DNA of 64,000 bases from Pseudomonadota bacterium (GCA_021790335.1 JAJYEE010000003.1:62001-126000), one strand, 5' to 3'. Positions 26,519-35,225 are shown, numbered from the stretch's first letter. Notes: a model not told the origin generated them from the letters alone. Translations and numbers: made by a program.

Positions 26519-26640
26519 TACCAGCGCGAAAGCCCAACGAACCGGGGTAACCCTGCGGGACGCTTAAATTGTTGAGACGGAGACCGTGGATACGGATGGT
26601 CGTCGGCAAGGCCGACTGGAAAAGCTCGGTTTATCGTATC
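26519..26640 (+). other. Possible degenerate c-di-GMP-I (GEMM)-like RNA element
   Basis: GCGCGAAAGCCCAA, AACCGGGGTAACCC and GGGACGC follow each other at about 26524-26563, echoing the order CGAAAG...CAAACC...GGGACGC of GEMM-I aptamers. The next conserved part (AAAGCC and the 3' helix) is not convincing. It points away from the VPLPA-CTERM gene and toward bioF. Weak; may be chance. The minus-strand part of this region could instead hold an activator site for the sigma-54 promoter. Confidence 0.2.
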
Positions 26641-26669
26641 CGCATCTGGTCTGCACAATATTTGTGCAA

Positions 26670-26702
26670 TTGTAAATAAATCATGTTTATGCAGGTTGAC
26701 TA
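26670..26702 (+). promoter_or_regulatory. Candidate BirA operator upstream of bioF
   Basis: TTGTAAATA, 15 bases, GGTTGACTA. The proteobacterial BirA site is TTGTAAACC-N14/15-GGTTTACAA; each half matches 7 of 9. The right half also lies in a small perfect dyad, GTTGAC-TATG-GTCAAC (26695-26710). It is 133 bp before bioF. The remaining interval back to 26337 holds no gene. Confidence 0.45.
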
Positions 26703-26834
26703 TGGTCAACGGGTGATAGACTGCCACCTAAAAAACTCAATAGGGTTGTGTGCTGTTCGCGCGACGGTTGGACAATTCCGGGCAACCGCCTGCGGATCCG
26801 GCCGCAGGACACTTGTTGGAAGGTCTGACAGGAC

Positions 26835-28013
26835 ATGACACAGGGCGATCAGACGAATCGGGAACTGCGCGCGCAACTCGAGCGGTTGCGCGTCGGACAT
26901 CTTTATCGACGGCGCGAGATCGTTGATAGCGCACAGGGCGTGCAGTTAACGATTGGCGGTCGCGCATGTCTCAGCTTCTGCAGCAACGACTACCTCGGCC
27001 TGGCGAATCATCCAGAGGTAGTGAAGGCGTTCCAGTCGGCGGCCGCGCAGTATGGCGTCGGAGCCGGTGCGTCCCATCTCATCAGCGGGCATAGCCGGCC
27101 GCACCATGCCCTCGAGGAGGAGCTCGCAGACTTCGTCGGTGCTCCGCGCGCCCTGCTTTTTTCAACCGGCTACATGGCCAATCTCGGCACCGTGTCGGCG
27201 CTTATGGATCGGCATGGGACGGTTTTTGAGGACAAGCTCAATCACGCCTCGCTGATCGATGCAGCCCGGTTTTGTCAGGCATCCGTGAAGCGCTACCCGC
27301 ACGCCGACCTCAACCGCCTTGGATCACTGCTGACCGTTGCCGATGGATCGAAGTTAGTGCTTACTGATGGTGTATTCAGCATGGATGGTGATATAGCTCC
27401 TTTGACTAGGTTGATCGATCTTGCCCGAGCCCACGGGGCACGTCTGCTTGTAGACGATGCCCATGGCATGGGTGTCCTGGGTGCCCATGGCGGAGGTTCT
27501 TTCGAGCACTTCGGACAGCCGGTCAAACCGCCAGTGATTCTCATGGGGACGCTGGGCAAGGCGCTGGGGACCTTCGGGGCATTCGTCGCTGCCGAGGAAG
27601 AAGTCATCGAAACGCTGATTCAGCGCTCGCGTACCTACATTTATACGACGGCTCTTCCGGCCGCCATAGCTGAAGCAACACGTGCCAGCCTGCGGCTAGT
27701 GCGTTCCGAAACCTGGCGGCGGCAGAATTTGTACGAGCGCATCGACCAGTTCCGGTGCGGGGCGCGCGCAATCGGCCTGGGCATCATGGAATCTGAGACC
27801 CCGATTCAGCCGGTGGTGCTGGGCGATCCGGATGCTGCGCTGGCAGCGGCGCTCGTGCTGCGACAGCACGACATCCTGGTACCGGCAATTCGGCCGCCGA
27901 CCGTACCGCGGCATTCGGCGCGCCTGCGCGTCACCCTGTCGGCAACGCATACGGCGGCCGAGGTCGAACGCCTGCTCGATGTGCTGTCGCATCTCCCGAA
28001 GTCTTTGCTATGA
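26835..28013 (+). CDS. bioF: 8-amino-7-oxononanoate synthase
   Basis: PLP enzyme joining pimeloyl-ACP and L-alanine in biotin synthesis, 392 aa. The PLP lysine is K242 in GTLGKALG; LVDDAHGMGVLG (205-216) supplies the aspartate and histidine that contact PLP; NDYLGLANHP (51-60) and GAGASHLISGH (77-87) are family motifs. AGGA precedes the ATG. It begins the bioFHCD operon and overlaps bioH by 4 nt. Confidence 0.97.
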   Translation: MTQGDQTNRELRAQLERLRVGHLYRRREIVDSAQGVQLTIGGRACLSFCSNDYLGLANHPEVVKAFQSAAAQYGVGAGASHLISGHSRPHHALEEELADFVGAPRALLFSTGYMANLGTVSALMDRHGTVFEDKLNHASLIDAARFCQASVKRYPHADLNRLGSLLTVADGSKLVLTDGVFSMDGDIAPLTRLIDLARAHGARLLVDDAHGMGVLGAHGGGSFEHFGQPVKPPVILMGTLGKALGTFGAFVAAEEEVIETLIQRSRTYIYTTALPAAIAEATRASLRLVRSETWRRQNLYERIDQFRCGARAIGLGIMESETPIQPVVLGDPDAALAAALVLRQHDILVPAIRPPTVPRHSARLRVTLSATHTAAEVERLLDVLSHLPKSLL

Positions 28014-28774
28014 ATATTTTGTCCCGGACTGCGCTCGGCAGCGGCCCCGAACTGGTCCTTGTTCACGGATGGGGCCTGCACGGGGGAGTCTGGGCCGGAT
28101 TGGCACCGGTGCTGGCCGCGCGGTTTCATGTCACCGTGGTCGATCTGCCGGGGCATGGATTGAGCGCGGGGGTGCGGACACGCGATATCGATGCCTGTGC
28201 CGATGCGTTGGCGGCGGTCGTACCCGGGGCTGCCACCTGGATTGGATGGTCCCTGGGTGCTACGGTGCTGCTGCATATGAGCTGGCGCCACAGACAGAAG
28301 GTCGAAAGACTTGTGCTCGTCGGTGCGACTCCATGCTTCGTGCGCGCGCCGGGCTGGCCCTGGGGGATGGAGCCGGAGATGTTCGACGCCTTCGCCCGCG
28401 ACCTGATGGTCTCGTACCGCACCACTCTGCAGCGTTTCCTGAGCCTGCAGCTGGGGCAGGATGAAGACGACCGTGCGCTCGTACGCCGGATGCGTGTTGA
28501 GCTATTCCGGCACGGGGAACCGGATCCCGCAGGACTGAACGCGGGCCTTGCGATTCTGCGTACGACGGATCTGCGTACGCTGCTGCCGCGCATCCAGATG
28601 CCATGTCAGGTGATTCACGGTGCGCACGACCGGCTCGTGCCGCTCGCTGCAGCCCGCTCTCTGGCGAGCAGCCTTGGCGCATCCTGCCACATTCTCCCAT
28701 CCGCAGGGCATGCGCCGTTCCTTTCCCATCCCGAAGAATTCCGGGTGGCGCTGGACACATTTCTGAATGACTGA
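28010..28774 (+). CDS. bioH: Pimeloyl-ACP methyl ester carboxylesterase
   Basis: Alpha/beta hydrolase of 254 aa that removes the methyl group from pimeloyl-ACP methyl ester. Oxyanion motif HGWG (19-22), nucleophile S81 in GWSLG, acid in HDRLVPL near 205 and H234 in AGHAPF. Start overlaps the bioF stop (ATGA), and the stop overlaps bioC by 8 nt. Position between bioF and bioC makes BioH, rather than a generic esterase, the best call. Confidence 0.95.
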   Translation: MNILSRTALGSGPELVLVHGWGLHGGVWAGLAPVLAARFHVTVVDLPGHGLSAGVRTRDIDACADALAAVVPGAATWIGWSLGATVLLHMSWRHRQKVERLVLVGATPCFVRAPGWPWGMEPEMFDAFARDLMVSYRTTLQRFLSLQLGQDEDDRALVRRMRVELFRHGEPDPAGLNAGLAILRTTDLRTLLPRIQMPCQVIHGAHDRLVPLAAARSLASSLGASCHILPSAGHAPFLSHPEEFRVALDTFLND

Positions 28775-29666
28775 TCCGGCCGCCTTCCTGGACAAGCGTC
28801 GCATGCGCGCCGCCTTCCAACGGGCAGCGTTGTCCTATGATTCGGCCGCAGTTCTGCAGCGCGAGATTGCGGACCGGCTGATCGAAAGGCTGGACCTCAT
28901 CAGGTACCAGCCTGCCTGTGCCCTTGATGTGGGCAGCGGCACCGGGTATTGCTCACGCGCGCTTGTCCGTCGCTATCCGCGCGCGCGTGTCATCGGCGTG
29001 GATATCGCGCCGGCTATGGCGCAGATGGCGGCGCGCCGGGGCCGGCGGTTTGCCTGGGCCGGGTGGCATCCACGCGAGCGCTATGTATGCGGCGATGCCG
29101 AGTCTTTGCCTATCGTGTCCGGGTCGGTAGATATGGTGATTTCCAATCTGGCACTGCAATGGTGCAACCCGGATGCAGTGTTCGCCGAGATCGCCCGAGT
29201 GCTGCGTCCGGGCGGATTGCTGATGTTCACGAGTTTCGGACCGGATACGCTGCGCGAGTTGCGCCTCGCGTGGATGAGCGTGGACGATGCCATGCACGTA
29301 CACAACTTTATCGATATGCATGATCTTGGCGATGCGCTGGTGCGAGCACGCCTTGCCGAGCCGGTTATGGATGTGGAGCGCATGGTCCTGACCTATCCGA
29401 GCGTGCTGCATGTGCTGCGGGATCTGAAGGCGATCGGGGCGCACAATGCGGCGCGCGACCGGCATCCAGGCCTGACTGGGAAGCGCCACTTTGCCTGCTT
29501 TCGCAGCGCCTACGAGTCGATGGCCGGGACTGACGGGCGGATCCCTGCGAGCTACGAAGTGGTCTACGGACATGCCTGGGCCGCCGTACCCACGGGCGGG
29601 AGCCAGCGGCGACCGGACGGCTCAGTGACGGTTGCGCTGGACCGCCTCGGCCGGGGGCGGCGCTGA
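28767..29666 (+). CDS. bioC: Malonyl-ACP O-methyltransferase
   Basis: SAM-dependent methyltransferase of 299 aa that primes pimelate synthesis by methylating malonyl-ACP. N-terminal FQRAALSYDSAAVLQREIADRL is the BioC signature; SAM motif LDVGSGTGY (53-61), DIAPAMAQMA near 76, and VISNLALQWCNPD near 127. Overlaps bioH and lies 1 bp from bioD. The C-terminus is slightly longer than usual and ends in a basic tail. Confidence 0.96.
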   Translation: MTDPAAFLDKRRMRAAFQRAALSYDSAAVLQREIADRLIERLDLIRYQPACALDVGSGTGYCSRALVRRYPRARVIGVDIAPAMAQMAARRGRRFAWAGWHPRERYVCGDAESLPIVSGSVDMVISNLALQWCNPDAVFAEIARVLRPGGLLMFTSFGPDTLRELRLAWMSVDDAMHVHNFIDMHDLGDALVRARLAEPVMDVERMVLTYPSVLHVLRDLKAIGAHNAARDRHPGLTGKRHFACFRSAYESMAGTDGRIPASYEVVYGHAWAAVPTGGSQRRPDGSVTVALDRLGRGRR

Positions 29667-29667
29667 G

Positions 29668-30354
29668 ATGCGCATGGGCAGTGGCTGGTTTGTCACCGGA
29701 ACCGATACGGGCGTAGGCAAGACCCGTGTCTCCTGCACTTTGCTGCAGGCATTGGCGGCGAACGGGCTCCCAGCCGTAGGCATGAAGCCGGTCGCGAGCG
29801 GATGCCAACGAGGCGCGGCGGGATTGCGCAGTGCCGACGCTGAGGCGTTGCGCGCGGCGAGTTCAGTCCATGCAGCTTACGAAGACGTCAACCCCTATGC
29901 GTTCGCTGTCGCGACCGCCCCCCATCTGGCCGCGGATGCCGTGGGTATCGAGATCGACATTGCCTGCATCCGGCAATGCTATGCACGGCTCGCCGGGCAA
30001 GCCCGCTACGTTGTGGTAGAGGGTGTGGGTGGGTGGTGCGTGCCGATTACGGCTCGACAGACGATGGCTGACCTCGCCGTAGCGCTGGCGCTGCCAGTGG
30101 TTCTTGTTGTGGGGGTGCGTCTGGGCGCCCTCAATCACGCTGTGCTCACGGCGCAGGCAATTCGCGCCTCCGGTTTGCGGCTTGCCGCCTGGGTCGCGAA
30201 CCGTATCGATCCTGACCCGGTGCTTGACGGTTACGTCGATGCGCTGAACGGCTTTCTCAAAGCCCCGCTTCTTGGGTCCCTTCCCTACGACCCGACCGGC
30301 AATCCTGCAGGCTGGCTGCGGCATTTCGATGTCGGTTTGCTGGAACCTGCATAG
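29668..30354 (+). CDS. bioD: Dethiobiotin synthetase
   Basis: ATP-dependent enzyme closing the ureido ring of dethiobiotin, 228 aa. P-loop GTDTGVGKT (11-19), KPVASGCQ near 41, VVEGVGGWCVPI near 111, and VANRIDP near 177. ATG 29668 follows the bioC stop at once; a GTG just upstream in bioC is less likely. It ends the operon. No bioB lies in the window. Confidence 0.96.
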   Translation: MRMGSGWFVTGTDTGVGKTRVSCTLLQALAANGLPAVGMKPVASGCQRGAAGLRSADAEALRAASSVHAAYEDVNPYAFAVATAPHLAADAVGIEIDIACIRQCYARLAGQARYVVVEGVGGWCVPITARQTMADLAVALALPVVLVVGVRLGALNHAVLTAQAIRASGLRLAAWVANRIDPDPVLDGYVDALNGFLKAPLLGSLPYDPTGNPAGWLRHFDVGLLEPA

Positions 30355-30498
30355 TCCGTCCGAGTAATCCCGGCAGCTATTGACCGGAAACGGAAATTTC
30401 CCGTTTCGCTCCCGGTCTCCGGCCCATCGCGCCATCTGCAGTGCTTCCCCCCACTATGATAATGTTTCAAGAGATGGTAGATTTTACAGAGGCTGTCA

Positions 30499-30512
30499 TT
30501 GATCTGGATCAT
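30499..30512 (+). promoter_or_regulatory. FNR/ANR-type box, distal
   Basis: TTGATCTGGATCAT, one mismatch from TTGAT-N4-ATCAA. Centre is 32 bp (three turns) from the perfect box downstream, so both would sit on the same face of the DNA. Confidence 0.5.
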
Positions 30513-30530
30513 TAAAATGCCAGATCATGA

Positions 30531-30544
30531 TTGATCTGGATCAA
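30531..30544 (+). promoter_or_regulatory. FNR/ANR-type box, proximal
   Basis: TTGATCTGGATCAA is a perfect match to the FNR/ANR/DNR consensus. It is 92 bp before the DUF2244-cox operon and inside a gene-free interval (30355-30635), so oxygen-responsive control of the oxidase is likely. The interval also has an imperfect hairpin after bioD (GACCGG/CCGGTC) without a T-run. Confidence 0.6.
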
Positions 30545-30635
30545 GTGAATGCGATTAAGCTGGGTAGCTGCGGTGTTATCGGCTCTGTGCGGTTTCCCGG
30601 AGCTGCGTACAGCGACATGAGACAACTCAGGGCGT

Positions 30636-31172
30636 ATGAGCGAGTCCAGGCCGGAATTTCGGGTCGTCATTCACCCCAACCGTTCGTTTTCCGGGCGCAG
30701 CATGGCGTGTGTGTTTTGCCTGTACGTGCTGATCTCGACGGGTATCGCGGGCGGTTTTGCCCTCGGTGGAGCTTGGCCGGTGGCGCCGTTCGTGGGGCTG
30801 GAGGCCTTGGTCATCTTGGCAGTGCTGGTATGTGTCACGCGCCACGCCAGTGACCGGGAGATCCTGGTAGTCGATGGCGACCGGATGGAAATCGTCCAGA
30901 TCACGGGTCGGGACGAACACCGCGTGGCCCTGCAGCGCTACTGGGCGCGGATACGCCTGGAGAAGCAGGTTGATGATTGGTATCCCACGCGCCTGCTGGT
31001 GGGATCGCACGGCCGTTGGGTGGAGATTGGCTCGGCTCTTACCGACGATGAGCGGACATCTCTGTCAAAGCGGCTGAACAGCGTGTTGCGCGCCCAGCCG
31101 GCGATATGGGCGGACCAGCCACGGGGTGGAGTGGACGGCCCGAAGAGTGACGATTCAGAAAAATGTGGATGA
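30636..31172 (+). CDS. DUF2244 membrane protein of the cox operon
   Basis: 178 aa with two transmembrane helices (about 23-42 and 50-68) and a C-terminal cytoplasmic part containing RMEIVQITGRDEHRVALQRYWARI, the DUF2244 pattern. The family is commonly encoded next to subunit II of heme-copper oxidases and is presumed to help assembly; no activity is known. It is followed by coxB after 16 bp, and FNR-type boxes lie upstream. Confidence 0.88.
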   Translation: MSESRPEFRVVIHPNRSFSGRSMACVFCLYVLISTGIAGGFALGGAWPVAPFVGLEALVILAVLVCVTRHASDREILVVDGDRMEIVQITGRDEHRVALQRYWARIRLEKQVDDWYPTRLLVGSHGRWVEIGSALTDDERTSLSKRLNSVLRAQPAIWADQPRGGVDGPKSDDSEKCG

Positions 31173-31188
31173 TTGGGGGAAAACTGGC

Positions 31189-32412
31189 ATGTCTTTGAGT
31201 TTTAAGAAAAAGAAACCGTCCAGGCCGCTTAACGTTGTCTGGGCCCGCTTCGCCGCCGCCATGGCTCTGCTGTTCGGTGTTGGTACTGCCTCGGCGCGTG
31301 TAAGGTGGAACTTCCAGACTCCTGTCACTCCCATGGCCCACCAGATCTTCCATCTTCAGGACATCATGTTTGGCGTGTGCGTCGTGATTTTCGTGCTCGT
31401 CTTCGGCGTGATGTTTTATTCGATCTTCGCGCACCGCAAGAGCAAAGGACACAAGCCGGCGACCTTCCATCAAAGCACGACGATCGAGATCATCTGGACA
31501 GCAGTACCTTTCCTGATTCTCGTGGCCGTGGCGGTTCCTGCTACAGCTACGTTGATCAGGATGGAAAATACGAGCGATTCTGCCCTGACGGTCCGGATCA
31601 CCGGCTACCAGTGGAAGTGGCACTACACCTATCCGGCGCAGGGCATCGGCTTCTTCAGCGATCTCTCGACTCCGGTTGCACAGATCGAGAATCAGGAGCC
31701 CAAGGGCAGGCATTACCTGCTCCAGGTGGACCATCCCCTAGTGCTGCCGGTGGGAGAGAAGATCCGTTTCCAGATTACTTCCAAGGATGTGATCCATTCG
31801 TGGTGGGTCCCGAGCTTCGGGGTCAAGACCGATGCGATTCCGGGGTTCATAAATCAGACCTGGACCGAGATCGATGTACCCGGGACCTATCGTGGCCAGT
31901 GCGCCGAACTGTGTGGCATGGGCCATGCCTTCATGCCGATTGTCGTCAAGGCGGTAAGCCAGAAAGACTTCCAGAAGTGGGTAACCGCCCAGAAGGCGCT
32001 GATGGTCGCCTCCGCTGCCGGGTCCAACAAGACCTGGACCGAAGCAGATCTGCTCAGTCATGGAAAAACCGTGTTTGCGGCCAACTGCGCGGCATGTCAC
32101 CAGATTACCGGCCAGGGTGTCCCAGGAACGTTCCCGCCGCTTTCTGCCGGCAAGAAATTCTCGGCCGCGCCAGCCATGCTGCAGCAGTTGCGCAACCGAG
32201 GATTCCTGACGAAAGACGGACGCATCGTCATGGGTCCGGTCAAGAACCACCTGAGCATTGTATTGCAGGGCATACCCGGTACGCCGATGCCGTCGTTCGC
32301 CGGACAGCTTAACGACGCCGACGTCGCCGCGGTGATTACCTATGAACGCAATTCGTTCGGCAACCACACCGGAGACGTAATCGAGCCTTCCCAGGTGGCA
32401 GCGGTACGCTGA
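31189..32412 (+). CDS. coxB: Cytochrome c oxidase subunit II with fused cytochrome c domain
   Basis: 407 aa. Signal region near 15-37, two transmembrane helices (about 58-80 and 103-123), then the periplasmic cupredoxin with the CuA ligands H203, C238, C242, H246 and M249 (CAELCGMGHAFM), and a C-terminal cytochrome c domain with CAACH at 300-304. It accepts electrons from soluble cytochrome c and passes them to subunit I. The fused cytochrome marks a caa3-like enzyme. ATG 31189 was chosen over one 63 bases earlier because of the following leader. Confidence 0.96.
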   Translation: MSLSFKKKKPSRPLNVVWARFAAAMALLFGVGTASARVRWNFQTPVTPMAHQIFHLQDIMFGVCVVIFVLVFGVMFYSIFAHRKSKGHKPATFHQSTTIEIIWTAVPFLILVAVAVPATATLIRMENTSDSALTVRITGYQWKWHYTYPAQGIGFFSDLSTPVAQIENQEPKGRHYLLQVDHPLVLPVGEKIRFQITSKDVIHSWWVPSFGVKTDAIPGFINQTWTEIDVPGTYRGQCAELCGMGHAFMPIVVKAVSQKDFQKWVTAQKALMVASAAGSNKTWTEADLLSHGKTVFAANCAACHQITGQGVPGTFPPLSAGKKFSAAPAMLQQLRNRGFLTKDGRIVMGPVKNHLSIVLQGIPGTPMPSFAGQLNDADVAAVITYERNSFGNHTGDVIEPSQVAAVR

Positions 32413-32456
32413 GCCGGTCGGGGTTCCTGAAACAGTTCGGAGCGAGGAGAAAGAAG

Positions 32457-34022
32457 ATGGCAAGTGCAGCGGCAACCCACGAAGAACATCCTGTCGGCCT
32501 GAAGCGATGGCTGTTCACCACCAATCACAAGGACATCGGCACGATGTATCTCGTGTTCAGTCTGCTGATGTTTTTCGTCGCCGGCAGCTTTGCGATGGTC
32601 ATACGTGCCGAGCTGTTCTCGCCGGGCATGCAGATCGTGCAGCCCTACTTTTTCAACGAGCTCACCACGATGCACGGCCTGGTGATGATTTTCGGGGCAA
32701 TCATGCCGGGCTTCGTCGGTTTCGCCAACTGGCAGCTGCCGATGATGATCGGTGCCCCCGACATGGCGCTGCCGCGTCTCAACAACTGGAGCTTCTGGAT
32801 CCTGCCGTTTGCCTTCACGCTCATGCTCAGCTCGTTTTTCGTTCCGGGCGGTGCCCCAGGAACCGGCTGGACCATGTATGCCCCGCTGTCGATCGAGGCG
32901 GGCATGGGCATGGACATGGTGATTTTTTCCATCCATCTGCTGGGCATCTCGTCGGTGCTGGGCGCGATCAATATCATCGTCACCATTCTCAACATGCGTG
33001 CGCCTGGAATGACCCTGATGAAGATGCCCATGTTCGTGTGGACCTGGCTGATCACCGCCTTCCTGTTGGTGGCGGTGATGCCGGTGCTCGCTGGAACCGT
33101 CACCATGGTGTTGATGGACCGCCACTTCGGAACCCACTTTTTTGATGCCGCCGGAGGTGGCGATCCGGTGCTGTACCAGCACCTGTTCTGGTTCTTCGGG
33201 CACCCGGAAGTCTACATCATGATTTTGCCGGCGTTCGGCATCATCTCCCAGATCATTCCGACGTTTTCGCGCAAGCCGCTGTTCGGTTATGAGTCCATGG
33301 TCTATGCAACGGCATCGATCGCGTTCCTGTCCTTCATCGTCTGGGGACATCACATGTTCACGGTGGGAATGCCGGCCGCAGCCGAAATGTTTTTCATGTA
33401 CTCGACCATGCTGATTGCAGTGCCGACGGGCGTGAAGATATTCAACTGGGTCGCCACCATGTGGCGCGGTTCTCTTAGCTTCGAGACCCCGATGCTGTTT
33501 GCCATCGGTTTTCTGGTCATGTTCACGATCGGTGGATTATCGGGCCTGATGCTCGCGGTCGTGCCGGCCGACTTCCAGTATCACAACACCTACTTTGTCG
33601 TGGCCCATTTCCACTACGTGCTGTTTTCCGGCGCCGCAATGGCCATGATGGGAGGTTGCTATTACTGGCTGCCAAAGTGGACCGGCCATATGTACAACGA
33701 AACCCTGGGCAAATGGCATTTCTGGCTGACAACCATCTTCTTCAACCTGACATTTTTCCCGATGCACTTCCTCGGGCTTGCCGGCATGCCGCGCCGCGTT
33801 CCCGACTACGCGCTGCAGTTTACGGACCTGAACCGGGTGGCCAGCATCGGCGCCTTCGGTCTGGGTTTGTCGCAGCTTCTGTGGGTGTACGTGATCTACC
33901 AGACGGTGAAAGGCGGAAAGAAGGCGGCAAGCAAGGTGTGGGAAGGCGCGGAAGGGCTGGAATGGACGCTTACCTCGCCTCCTCCCTACCACAGCTTTGC
34001 GACGGCACCGACCGTCAAATAG
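32457..34022 (+). CDS. coxA: Cytochrome c oxidase subunit I (heme-copper, A-type)
   Basis: 521-aa integral membrane catalytic subunit reducing oxygen and pumping protons. Landmarks are TTNHKDIG (21-28), low-spin-heme histidine in MHGLVMIF near 75, the CuB/Tyr motif HPEVYIMILPAFGIIS near 248, WGHHMFTVG near 298 and HFHYVLFSGA near 383. The YIMILPAFG tyrosine identifies the A family. GAGGAG precedes the ATG. Confidence 0.98.
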   Translation: MASAAATHEEHPVGLKRWLFTTNHKDIGTMYLVFSLLMFFVAGSFAMVIRAELFSPGMQIVQPYFFNELTTMHGLVMIFGAIMPGFVGFANWQLPMMIGAPDMALPRLNNWSFWILPFAFTLMLSSFFVPGGAPGTGWTMYAPLSIEAGMGMDMVIFSIHLLGISSVLGAINIIVTILNMRAPGMTLMKMPMFVWTWLITAFLLVAVMPVLAGTVTMVLMDRHFGTHFFDAAGGGDPVLYQHLFWFFGHPEVYIMILPAFGIISQIIPTFSRKPLFGYESMVYATASIAFLSFIVWGHHMFTVGMPAAAEMFFMYSTMLIAVPTGVKIFNWVATMWRGSLSFETPMLFAIGFLVMFTIGGLSGLMLAVVPADFQYHNTYFVVAHFHYVLFSGAAMAMMGGCYYWLPKWTGHMYNETLGKWHFWLTTIFFNLTFFPMHFLGLAGMPRRVPDYALQFTDLNRVASIGAFGLGLSQLLWVYVIYQTVKGGKKAASKVWEGAEGLEWTLTSPPPYHSFATAPTVK

Positions 34023-34046
34023 GGTTCAGGTGGCCCGCAGCACGCA

Positions 34047-34190
34047 ATGACCGAGATGAGGCACGCGCACGACGACCATGCGAATAGAGCCGACGCGCTG
34101 CGCCGGTCGAACCGCCGCGCTGCGATCATTGCAGGGGCGATTGCTCTGGCGATTTTCGTGTACACGCTTGTACGAGGTTTCTTCAGATGA
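34047..34190 (+). CDS. Small single-helix protein of the cox operon
   Basis: 47 aa, with a His/Asp-rich start MTEMRHAHDDHANRADALRR and one transmembrane helix AAIIAGAIALAIFVYTLVRGFF. Small proteins of this type sit between coxA and coxC/ctaG in many proteobacterial cox operons and are thought to be assembly factors. Its stop overlaps the ATG of the next small frame. Function not proven. Confidence 0.7.
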   Translation: MTEMRHAHDDHANRADALRRSNRRAAIIAGAIALAIFVYTLVRGFFR

Positions 34191-34339
34191 GCGATGCGGG
34201 ATCCGGCAATCCGCGGTCCAGTCGAACCCTGATCGGGGAGGGTGACATTTGGGTGTACGCGCATCTCGACGGCAGGGCGTCGAATGGATGGCAGGCATTG
34301 CGCGATCCGGATCCGAGTGCCGCGCCGATGGTTGCCTGA
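34187..34339 (+). CDS. Short frame in the place usually held by ctaG/cox11
   Basis: 50 aa beginning MSDAGSGNPRSSRTLIG, start overlapping the previous stop (ATGA). The first residues could be the cytoplasmic start of a Cox11 (CtaG) protein, but no transmembrane helix and no Cu-binding CFC motif follow. It may be a relic of ctaG or a chance frame. Included because of the tight coupling and position. Confidence 0.3.
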   Translation: MSDAGSGNPRSSRTLIGEGDIWVYAHLDGRASNGWQALRDPDPSAAPMVA

Positions 34340-34385
34340 CGGTGCGAAAGCCCGTAAAAACCAACATGAAATAAGGGGATTGAAC

Positions 34386-35225
34386 ATGTCTGCAACATCC
34401 GACCACTACTATCTGCCTAATCCGAGTCCCTGGCCGCTGATTGCCTCGTCCGGGCTATTTACGCTGGCACTTGGCACGGTACTCACCATCAACGACCTCG
34501 GCGCCGGGCCCTGGGTCCTGCTCGTGGGCGCAGTGATCGTCGGGTACATGATGACGCGCTGGTTCGGTCAGGTGATCGGAGAAAGCGAAGGCGAGGTGTA
34601 CAACGCGCAGGTGGACGTGTCGTTCCGCCTGGGAATGGCATGGTTTATTTTCTCGGAAGTCATGTTCTTTGCTGCGTTCTTCGCCGCACTTTTTTTCGAG
34701 CGCCATTTCTCGGTGCCCTGGATCGCTGCAGACCATATCCTGTGGCCCGGGTTCCAGGCAATGTGGCCAACCGCCGGTCCCAAAGGGGCTGCATTTACAC
34801 CGATGACTCCCTGGGGAATCCCGGCGATCAATACGCTCATCCTGCTGACGTCGGGAGCCACAGTGACGTGGGCTCACTGGGGACTGCTCAAGAACAACCG
34901 TGCCCAGCTCATCGTGGGTCTGATTCTCACGATATTGCTGGGCATCAGCTTCATTGCGATGCAGGCCCACGAGTACTACATGGCCTATACGCACTTCGGT
35001 TTGACGCTGAAGGCGGGTGTCTACGGGGCAACCTTCTTCATGCTGACCGGATTTCACGGTCTTCACGTGACCATCGGCACCATCATGCTGATCGTGATGC
35101 TGATCCGCAGCATCAAAGGACATTTCCGGCCCGATCACCACTTCGCGTTCGAGGCGGTGTCCTGGTACTGGCACTTCGTGGATGTCGTCTGGCTTGGGTT
35201 GTTTATCTTCGTCTACTGGCTGTAG
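34386..35225 (+). CDS. coxC: Cytochrome c oxidase subunit III
   Basis: 279-aa polytopic membrane protein with seven hydrophobic segments. Motifs are FRLGMAWFIFSEVMFFAAFF near 75-94, including the conserved glutamate, TFFMLTGFHGLHVTIGT near 220 and SWYWHFVDVVWLGLF near 260. ATG 34386 follows AGGGG closely. It completes the structural genes of the oxidase. Confidence 0.97.
   Translation: MSATSDHYYLPNPSPWPLIASSGLFTLALGTVLTINDLGAGPWVLLVGAVIVGYMMTRWFGQVIGESEGEVYNAQVDVSFRLGMAWFIFSEVMFFAAFFAALFFERHFSVPWIAADHILWPGFQAMWPTAGPKGAAFTPMTPWGIPAINTLILLTSGATVTWAHWGLLKNNRAQLIVGLILTILLGISFIAMQAHEYYMAYTHFGLTLKAGVYGATFFMLTGFHGLHVTIGTIMLIVMLIRSIKGHFRPDHHFAFEAVSWYWHFVDVVWLGLFIFVYWL

Noticed and set aside
30369-30415. 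Hairpin after bioD (GACCGG-AAACGG ... CCGTTT-CCGGTC)
   Set aside because: The arms pair only with a 4-5 base bulge and no T-run follows, so I do not call a terminator.
32340-33353. His-rich open frame opposite coxA
   Set aside because: His/Asp richness comes from the reverse complement of coxA codons; no independent support.
34242-34385. Upstream extension of coxC as one longer protein
   Set aside because: The extension is not like subunit III, and ATG 34386 has its own ribosome site.
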